Part shown: piece after piece, positions 1-5,349 of the stretch
Layout of the letters: each line of letters opens with the position of its first letter
How positions within the stretch are numbered: position 1 is the stretch's first letter
Assembly: GCA_947178085.1 (NCBI GenBank)
Contig: CAMWWS010000217.1
Location: forward strand, 1-5,349
Direction of reading: 5' to 3'
Source: an uncultured Lachnospiraceae bacterium
Lineage (GTDB): Bacteria; Bacillota_A; Clostridia; Lachnospirales; Lachnospiraceae
DNA length: 5,349 bases
Translations under genes and position numbers: made by a program
Notes under the pieces: model-generated
What the model was told of the DNA's origin: nothing
The model's input: the letters and a program-made list of their open reading frames with translations, nothing else
The model's database searches: none

Positions 1-966
1 CCGATATTGGCGGAAAACGGAATGCAGGCTCTGAAAATCGTAAACAGGCTTAATCCCCAGCTTATTATTCTGGATATAGCTATGCCTGAAATGGATGGAT
101 ATGAATTCTGTAAAATATTGAAGGAAAATCCGGCGACCAGAGATATTCAGATAATATTTATTTCCGCATATGACGACCCCTCGGATGTGGTAAGGGGGTT
201 TGACTTAGGCGGCGAAGATTATATAACGAAGCCGTTTATTCCTCAGGTAGTAAAGGCAAGACTGAAGCTACATCTTAAACTTTATGAAGCCAACACAGAG
301 ATGATGGAAATGAACAGACGGCTGCAGATTTCTGTTAATGAGCAGCTTCATCAGCTTGAAATGGAGAAGAAGAATGTTCTGTATGCACTTATTCGTGTGG
401 CAAGAGAAAATGCCTGCTATGATAAGGATCATATGGAGAGGCTTAGTTATAACTGCCGGATACTGGCGGAAGCAATGCAGTTATCTGAGGAATACGGGAA
501 TATGATATCCGAATCATACATAGATACAATTGAATTGGCGGCGCCGATTTGCGATTTGGGAAATGTAGCGATACCTACCGACCTTTTACAGAAAAAGGAG
601 GCTCTTTCACCGGAGGATGTTGCGGTAATAAGAACCCATACTACGATTGGAGCCAGAATTCTGGAAGATATACGGGATACGGGAGACTTTAATGATTTTC
701 TGCAGATGTCCATTGATATTGCACATTATCATCATGAGAACTGGGATGGCAGCGGTTATCCCTGTGGAAAGAAAGGAAATGAGATTCCACTGTCGGCACA
801 GATCATATCTGTGGTGAGCGCTTATTGTGCAATGACGGAAAATCGTGTATACAGGGATCCTTATCATATTGAAGAAGCATTGACTATGATGGAGTCGGAT
901 GCGGGAAAGAAATTCAATGCAGATATTTTCAGGATTCTAAGAAAGATATACAGGCAGCTGCATTAG
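1..966 (+). CDS. Response regulator, receiver plus degenerate HD-GYP domain (5' end missing)
   Basis: This is a cytoplasmic response regulator whose N-terminus lies left of the window. The frame is open from base 1, and a TTG at 7 falls inside the receiver fold, so it is not the true start; strand 1 and the acidic pair are missing. Numbering from that TTG, phosphoacceptor D23 sits in LDIAMPEMDG, S53 follows strand 4 and K75 is in ITKPF. Residues about 93-130 form a charged helical linker, and about 131-319 match an HD-GYP domain: H142, H211, HH at 242-243 and DGSGYP at 247-252. Typical HD-GYP proteins hydrolyse cyclic di-GMP at a metal centre. Here HDxGK reads CDLGN (C182, D183, N186), the later metal-site Asp is S271, and the Asp of the following YDA is C274. 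The family is secure; enzymatic activity is doubtful. No membrane segment or signal peptide is visible. It ends in TAG 12 bases before the downstream kinase, its likely partner. Confidence 0.93.
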   Translation, partial: PILAENGMQALKIVNRLNPQLIILDIAMPEMDGYEFCKILKENPATRDIQIIFISAYDDPSDVVRGFDLGGEDYITKPFIPQVVKARLKLHLKLYEANTEMMEMNRRLQISVNEQLHQLEMEKKNVLYALIRVARENACYDKDHMERLSYNCRILAEAMQLSEEYGNMISESYIDTIELAAPICDLGNVAIPTDLLQKKEALSPEDVAVIRTHTTIGARILEDIRDTGDFNDFLQMSIDIAHYHHENWDGSGYPCGKKGNEIPLSAQIISVVSAYCAMTENRVYRDPYHIEEALTMMESDAGKKFNADIFRILRKIYRQLH

Positions 967-972
967 GAGGAG
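965..972 (+). promoter_or_regulatory. Ribosome binding site for the middle kinase, supporting a TTG start
   Basis: AGGAGGAG is a near-perfect Shine-Dalgarno sequence lying six bases before the TTG at 979. It shares bases with the TAG stop of the upstream gene (964-966). It decides the start: no ATG is in frame near here, the next in-frame ATG lies beyond the first membrane helix, and the in-frame TAG blocks any earlier start. The overlap suggests translational coupling. Confidence 0.85.
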
Positions 973-978
973 AGCGCT

Positions 979-3783
979 TTGGAATTTCTCAATCAGAATA
1001 AGAAGAGTCAAAGAAGTTTGGAAGTCTTTGTAAATATTATATATGGTATATATACCGTTAATCTGTGCTTCGCTATTGTAAAAAAGGGCGGAAATGTATG
1101 GATGGCAGGATTTATGCTGGCTGCCTTTTTAATCAGTTTTTCAGCGTTATTAAGTAAATACAGAAATAACAGGATAAGGGCGGCGCTTACCTGTGTCATG
1201 ATGCAGATAATGTTTATTTTGTATGCAGTGTCTGTGGAAGATTTATCTGCGCTCATACCTACATTCATGGTCTTGCTGTTGCTTGTTGCGTTCTATGGAA
1301 GGGCTGAATTCTTGTGGATTACATGGGCGTCATTGTTTTTCGTTGTTTTTTATCACGGTATTATAACGGACAACTTATGGCAGCTGCCGTCAGGAACGCT
1401 TGATTATATAAGACATCAGGTTGGAAATGTTATGTGCATGGAGATTGTGCTTTATATATGGTTAAAGCATCGTAATGAAGCAAACAGCCAGATGTATAAA
1501 ATAGTAGAAGCGCTTATGGAAGCAGAGCAGAGCAAGGATGATTTTCTGGCAAATATCAGCCATGAGATACGCACGCCCGTCAATACAATCTGCGGAATGA
1601 GTGAGATGGCTCTTCATGAGCATGAACTGGAAAAAATGCGCGAAGAGATTTTTGATATCAGGGATGCAGGACACAATCTGATGTCCTTAGTCAGTGACAT
1701 TCTGGACTTTTCCCAGCTGCAGCAGGGGAAAATGAATCTTGAGGAGGAAGCTTATAATATCACCTCCACAATCAATGACATTATTAATATGGCTATGGCA
1801 CGCAGAGGAGATAAGCAGATTGAACTTATCGTAGATTGTGCCCCCGATATACCGAATGTACTTTTCGGAGACGAGAAAAAGATACGAAGGGTAATTATGA
1901 ATCTGGTGAATAACGCCATTAAATATACAAGTGAAGGCGGAGTTATCATTCAGATTAGGGTAAGAAGAGAAAATTATGGGGTTAATCTCTGTATATCGGT
2001 GAAGGATACGGGAATCGGCATAGAGGCGTCAAGTCTGGAAAAGCTGTTTGAAAGCTTTACTCAGGTGGATACAAGAAGAAACCGTCAAAGCGGCGGCGTA
2101 GGGCTGGGACTTGCTATTTCCAAAGAGCTTGTTCACTGTATGGGAGGAACGATTACTGTCAGGAGCCGTCCGGGAAAAGGAAGTGTATTTTCTTTTGTCA
2201 TACCTCAGAAAGTGCTTGAGGATAAGCCGATAGGGCAGGTCAAAGACAGGGAAAAGATAAATATAGCCACATATTTCGATATGGAACAGTTTGATATGAT
2301 GGCTATCAGAGATGAATATACGGCGATAATTACCAATATGGTGAAAGGGCTTCAGGTAAGATGCCATGCATGCCGTAATCTGGCGGAACTGAAACGGAGA
2401 GAGAGCATTGAAGCGTTTACGCATATTTTTATCAGTCTGGAAGAATATCAGGAGGACGAGGCATATTTTGATGAGCTGTCCGGGAATACCAAAATAATAA
2501 TTGTGACTGACAGACCCAGGGAGAAGTATATTTCCAATTCCAATATTGTCAGGCTGTATAAGCCGTTTTACATATTACCGGTAGTTTCCATACTGAATGG
2601 AAGCAGAGGCTTTGAGGGCGGCAAACAGATGGTGCGCCCGGGGAAATTTACGGCGCCTGAAGCGCATATTCTGGTAGTGGACGATAATAGAATGAATATC
2701 CGGGTAGTAGAAGGTCTTCTGAAAGAATATAAGATAAAGGTGACTTATGCTACCAGCGGAATGGAAGCATTGGATTTAATTGAAAATATGACCTATGACT
2801 TTGTATTTATGGACCACATGATGCCGGAGATGGATGGAATAGAGACTATGCACCGTATCCGGGATAAAGTAGGACATTATTATAAAAGAGTGCCGATTAT
2901 TGCGTTGACGGCGAATGCAGCTCCGGGCAGCCGTGAGATGTTTCTGGATGAAGGCTTTAATGATTTCGTGGAAAAACCTATAGAAACCTCTGTACTTGAG
3001 AGAGTTCTGAAACGGAATATACCCGAGGAAAAACTGATTTTCCAGACGCAGGAAGATAAAGAAGCAAAAACATCGGTTAATGGTTCGATTGATGATATAG
3101 AGAAGAAAGGGAAAGCGGCGGCTGAAGTTATGGAAAAAGAAGAAAAAATAACAAGTGATATTGAAACAAAAGAAGAAACTTCCGGCAGTAACGGCGAAGA
3201 TTTTGCAGTCGGAGATCTGAACGTGGAGATGGGCATGATATATTGCGGCGGAAAAGAGCTGTATCTGGATGTTCTGGAGGCATGCTGTGAGGAAGCGCCG
3301 GAAGAACTCGAAGTTCTTAACGGGCTTTTTGAGAAGAAGGACTGGAAGAACTATACTATAAGGGTGCATGCCGTAAAAAGCGGTATGAAGAATATCGGTG
3401 CGGAGATTCTTTCCGAGAAGGCTAAGGCTTTGGAACAGGCGGGAAAGAAGGATGACATCGACTTTATCATGGAGAATCATGAGGATCTGATTAAAGAGTA
3501 CCATCGTGTGATAAGGGAAATTGAGCAGAGCATTTTAATAAAGCAGCAGGAACTTAGCGAAGAAAAATTCGATGAATTCATGACGGAGCTTGAAGATGCA
3601 ATGTATGCGCTCGACGGGGGGCGTATGACTGCGATTATATCAGAAATGCAGGAATATCAATATCATCAGACTGAACTTGCGCCAAAACTGACGCCTGTCA
3701 GGAAAAAAATTGAAATGTCCGATTATATGTCAGCGACAGAAGCCGTGTCACGGATTCGGGAAGGTCTGAAAAATGGAAAGTAA
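979..3783 (+). CDS. Membrane hybrid sensor histidine kinase with degenerate receiver, receiver and HPt domain
   Basis: This complete 934-residue kinase starts at TTG with a strong ribosome binding site. Hydrophobic stretches near 14-34, 39-59, 66-85, 89-107, 110-128 and 148-163 give about six membrane helices, with little outside the membrane to bind a ligand. A helix (about 165-188) leads to HisKA with H195 in SHEIRTP; E196 and T199 fit the HExxT phosphatase motif. The HATPase has N308/N312 in NLVNNAIKYT, DTGIGI at 343-348 and GGVGLGLAI at 372-380. Residues 427-540 are a degenerate receiver. A canonical receiver (about 562-680) has D568/D569, phosphoacceptor D612, T644 and K666. A Lys/Glu-rich linker (about 683-740) precedes an HPt domain with H797 in HAVKSGMKNIGA, then a helical tail (about 855-934). 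The protein should autophosphorylate H195 and relay through D612 to H797, then to a separate receiver such as the upstream regulator. The signal cannot be told from sequence. Domain calls are firm; partners are inferred. Confidence 0.95.
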   Translation: MEFLNQNKKSQRSLEVFVNIIYGIYTVNLCFAIVKKGGNVWMAGFMLAAFLISFSALLSKYRNNRIRAALTCVMMQIMFILYAVSVEDLSALIPTFMVLLLLVAFYGRAEFLWITWASLFFVVFYHGIITDNLWQLPSGTLDYIRHQVGNVMCMEIVLYIWLKHRNEANSQMYKIVEALMEAEQSKDDFLANISHEIRTPVNTICGMSEMALHEHELEKMREEIFDIRDAGHNLMSLVSDILDFSQLQQGKMNLEEEAYNITSTINDIINMAMARRGDKQIELIVDCAPDIPNVLFGDEKKIRRVIMNLVNNAIKYTSEGGVIIQIRVRRENYGVNLCISVKDTGIGIEASSLEKLFESFTQVDTRRNRQSGGVGLGLAISKELVHCMGGTITVRSRPGKGSVFSFVIPQKVLEDKPIGQVKDREKINIATYFDMEQFDMMAIRDEYTAIITNMVKGLQVRCHACRNLAELKRRESIEAFTHIFISLEEYQEDEAYFDELSGNTKIIIVTDRPREKYISNSNIVRLYKPFYILPVVSILNGSRGFEGGKQMVRPGKFTAPEAHILVVDDNRMNIRVVEGLLKEYKIKVTYATSGMEALDLIENMTYDFVFMDHMMPEMDGIETMHRIRDKVGHYYKRVPIIALTANAAPGSREMFLDEGFNDFVEKPIETSVLERVLKRNIPEEKLIFQTQEDKEAKTSVNGSIDDIEKKGKAAAEVMEKEEKITSDIETKEETSGSNGEDFAVGDLNVEMGMIYCGGKELYLDVLEACCEEAPEELEVLNGLFEKKDWKNYTIRVHAVKSGMKNIGAEILSEKAKALEQAGKKDDIDFIMENHEDLIKEYHRVIREIEQSILIKQQELSEEKFDEFMTELEDAMYALDGGRMTAIISEMQEYQYHQTELAPKLTPVRKKIEMSDYMSATEAVSRIREGLKNGK
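2257..2598 (+). other. Degenerate (pseudo-)receiver domain inside the middle kinase
   Basis: Residues 427-540 of the kinase lie between the ATPase domain and the true receiver. The stretch has the strand/helix rhythm of a receiver, including THIFISLEEY (481-490) as a candidate strand 3, KIIIVT (505-510) as strand 4 and RLYKPF (525-530) as strand 5 with the usual Lys-Pro. The phosphoacceptor position appears to be S486 and the N-terminal acidic pair is absent, so phosphorylation is not expected. Such domains in other hybrid kinases usually act structurally or in regulation; that role is inferred here. Confidence 0.65.
3541..3780 (+). other. Helical C-terminal extension after the HPt domain
   Basis: Residues 855-934 follow the HPt domain. 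They look alpha-helical, with EKFDEFMTELEDAMYALDGG (862-881) and a second amphipathic part containing DYMSATEAV (915-923). I recall similar tails on other clostridial hybrid kinases, but I know no established function. No His in a phosphotransfer-like context is visible, so this is probably not a second active HPt; packing or dimerisation is a guess. Confidence 0.5.
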
Positions 3784-3789
3784 GGGGGA
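3782..3789 (+). promoter_or_regulatory. Ribosome binding site for the third gene, overlapping the preceding stop
   Basis: AAGGGGGA overlaps the TAA stop of the middle kinase (3781-3783) and lies 11 bases before the ATG at 3801. It is a weaker match than the site at 965-972 and its spacing is longer than usual, so the third protein may be made at a lower level. No other start codon lies in frame between this site and 3801. Confidence 0.6.
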
Positions 3790-3800
3790 CTCTTACACAT

Positions 3801-5349
3801 ATGAAGAAACTGTATGATAAATTTGTCGGAATGATATATAGAAGAGATTATGAACTTAGAGAGCGGATTTTCAGAATGATAATTCTGATTGGCAGCTTTA
3901 TGGTTACGCTTGGAATCATAGAATGTATTCTTCTTATGGATTTAAATATAATAGTAATGCCCCTTGTGATTCTGCTTGTAGTAATGATAGGAGAGCTTCT
4001 GATTACATTTAAATACCGCAGGATTGATGTTGCCGCGATTATTGTAGGGTTTCTTGTTATCCTTTTGGTATTTCCGGCTATGTTCTTTTTAAGCGGAGGG
4101 CTTGAAGGAGGAGCTACCCTTTGGTTTGCTATGGGGCTGTTTTATGTTTTTCTAATGTTTTCAGGTAAAAAACTGGCCTTTTTTCTTATTTTATCTATTG
4201 TCGTAGATGTTTTCACCTATGCTTACGGTTATTATCATCCGGAATTGATTGAGCCGATGGCTTCAAGGGCAGCGGCATATACGGATTCTATTTTTGCTGT
4301 GTTTATAGTTGGAATATTCGGAGGCTCCATTCTGAAGGTTCAGATGAAGCTGTTTGGCATTGAAAATGATGTTGCGCGCAGGCAGCAGGAAGAGCTGGAA
4401 AAGGCGAGCAGAGAAAAGAACAGCTTTTTTGCCAGTATGAGCCATGAAATCCGCACGCCTATCAATACGATAATCGGATTGAATGAAATGATTCTTCGGG
4501 AGAGCAATGAAAGAGAGACTAAAGAGTATGCACAGAATATCCAGAGCGCCAGCAGAATGCTGTTGAATCTGGTTAATGATATATTAGACCTGTCTCAGGT
4601 TGAAGTGAAAAGAATGGAGATTGTCCCACTGCAATATAAGACTGTTGATTTGTTTGACGGTCTGATTGATATGATTCGGGTGCGTCTTAAGGAAAAGAAG
4701 CTGGAATTTATAGTGGATATTGATGAAAAACTCCCCTCTGTTCTGCTTGGAGATATGAAGAGGGTCAGTCAAGTAATCTTGAATATCCTCACTAATGCTG
4801 CAAAATATACGGATTCAGGCTCGGTTACCCTCTCCGTGCGCGAAGATTCCGTAAAAGGAGAAGATATATATTTAAAGATATCTGTAATAGATACGGGAAT
4901 CGGAATCCGAAAAGAAAATCTGGAACATATTTTTGACGTTTTCCACCGGTTAGATGCCAAGAAAAATCAGAAAGTGGAAGGAAGCGGACTGGGACTCGCC
5001 ATCACGAAACAGCTTGTAGATTTGATGGACGGAGAGATTACGATTGACAGTATTTATACTAAAGGTTCTACCTTTACTGTAATTCTTCCGCAGAAAATAG
5101 TGGATTTTACTCCGATTGGAAATGTGAAGTTCTTATCGTTAAGCAAGGGACAGGTTGAAAAATATCAGCAGAGCTTTACCGCACCTGAAGCGCGAATCCT
5201 TATTGTGGATGATAACTCTATGAATTCAATGGTGGAGAGCAAACTTTTAGCCGCTACTAAGGTGCAGGTAGATGTTGCACGAAGCGGAGCCGAGTGTCTT
5301 GAGAAAATCAAAAGAAAGTATTATCATGTGATTCTGATGGATTATATGA
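3801..5349 (+). CDS. Second membrane hybrid sensor histidine kinase (3' end missing)
   Basis: The frame opens at ATG 3801 and runs unbroken for 516 codons past the window edge. Hydrophobic segments near residues 26-46, 50-70, 78-97, 105-121, 124-144 and 162-179 give about six membrane helices; a GGLEGG loop (99-104) followed by WF and a later GK is a pattern I recall from clostridial membrane sensors. A charged helix (about 188-208) leads to HisKA with H215 in SMSHEIRTP. The HATPase has N328/N332 in NILTNAAKYT, DTGIGI at 364-369 and GSGLGLAI at 394-401. A receiver begins at about 464 with D470/D471, and its phosphoacceptor D514 is in LMDYM, two codons from the edge. It is a paralogue of the upstream kinase from HisKA onward but has a 15-residue linker where that one has a degenerate receiver. 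Whether an HPt or other domain follows cannot be seen. The 17-base gap points to one operon. Confidence 0.93.
   Translation, partial: MKKLYDKFVGMIYRRDYELRERIFRMIILIGSFMVTLGIIECILLMDLNIIVMPLVILLVVMIGELLITFKYRRIDVAAIIVGFLVILLVFPAMFFLSGGLEGGATLWFAMGLFYVFLMFSGKKLAFFLILSIVVDVFTYAYGYYHPELIEPMASRAAAYTDSIFAVFIVGIFGGSILKVQMKLFGIENDVARRQQEELEKASREKNSFFASMSHEIRTPINTIIGLNEMILRESNERETKEYAQNIQSASRMLLNLVNDILDLSQVEVKRMEIVPLQYKTVDLFDGLIDMIRVRLKEKKLEFIVDIDEKLPSVLLGDMKRVSQVILNILTNAAKYTDSGSVTLSVREDSVKGEDIYLKISVIDTGIGIRKENLEHIFDVFHRLDAKKNQKVEGSGLGLAITKQLVDLMDGEITIDSIYTKGSTFTVILPQKIVDFTPIGNVKFLSLSKGQVEKYQQSFTAPEARILIVDDNSMNSMVESKLLAATKVQVDVARSGAECLEKIKRKYYHVILMDYM

Noticed and set aside
7..9. TTG as the start codon of the first gene
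   Set aside because: Starting here would remove strand 1 and the acidic pair of the receiver, and no ribosome binding site can be seen in the six preceding bases, which stay open in frame. The gene is cut by the window edge.
2362..2373. CHAC (CxxC) motif at residues 462-465 of the middle kinase, as a possible redox or metal site
   Set aside because: It sits where strand 2 and the next loop of the degenerate receiver should be. It is not the CxxCH haem motif and has no second cysteine pair nearby, so nothing supports a special function.
3025..3198. Lys/Glu-rich stretch between receiver and HPt, as a possible frameshift or foreign insertion
   Set aside because: The frame stays open and leads directly into a good HPt domain. 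Charged, low-complexity linkers between receiver and HPt are ordinary in hybrid kinases.
2776..3504. Long open frame on the minus strand (about 242 codons) opposite the receiver and HPt coding region
   Set aside because: It lies wholly inside the well-supported kinase gene, encodes a Phe/Ile/His-rich product of the kind expected from the reverse of Lys/Glu-rich codons, and shows no recognisable domain. The other minus-strand open frames across the window fail for the same reasons.
3784..3800. Possible promoter or terminator between the two kinases
   Set aside because: Only 17 bases are available, filled by the ribosome binding site and spacer. There is no stem-loop with a T-run and no room for a promoter.

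Overview
The window holds three adjacent plus-strand genes of a two-component/phosphorelay locus, with almost no noncoding DNA. The protein style points to a Clostridia bacterium, most likely Lachnospiraceae: large hybrid histidine kinases with six membrane helices, receivers carrying MMPEMDG-type phosphorylation loops, and a Rec-HD-GYP regulator. The taxonomic call rests on recalled family resemblance, not a search.

Layout: (1) 1-966, the 3' part of a response regulator, a receiver joined by a helical linker to an HD-GYP-type domain; the receiver start lies left of the window. (2) 979-3783, a complete 934-residue hybrid histidine kinase: six membrane helices, HisKA, HATPase, a degenerate receiver, a canonical receiver, an HPt domain and a helical tail. 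(3) 3801-5349, the 5' part of a second, paralogous hybrid kinase: six different membrane helices, HisKA, HATPase and a receiver that leaves the window two codons after its phosphoacceptor Asp. Gaps are 12 and 17 bases, each containing a ribosome binding site that touches or overlaps the preceding stop codon, so the genes are probably co-transcribed. I see no promoter, terminator, RNA gene, mobile element, CRISPR array or attachment site.

How the genes may work together (inference): the middle kinase has every part of a His-Asp-His relay, and its HPt could hand phosphate to the stand-alone Rec-HD-GYP regulator or to the receiver of the third protein. The HD-GYP domain has lost several residues expected to bind metal (HD is CD, and the later metal-site Asp is Ser), so it may not hydrolyse cyclic di-GMP. 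The locus looks like a relay ending in a binding or scaffolding output rather than a standard phosphodiesterase. Nothing here amounts to a clearly new system; the degenerate output domain and the domain insertion that distinguishes the two kinases are the points most worth following.
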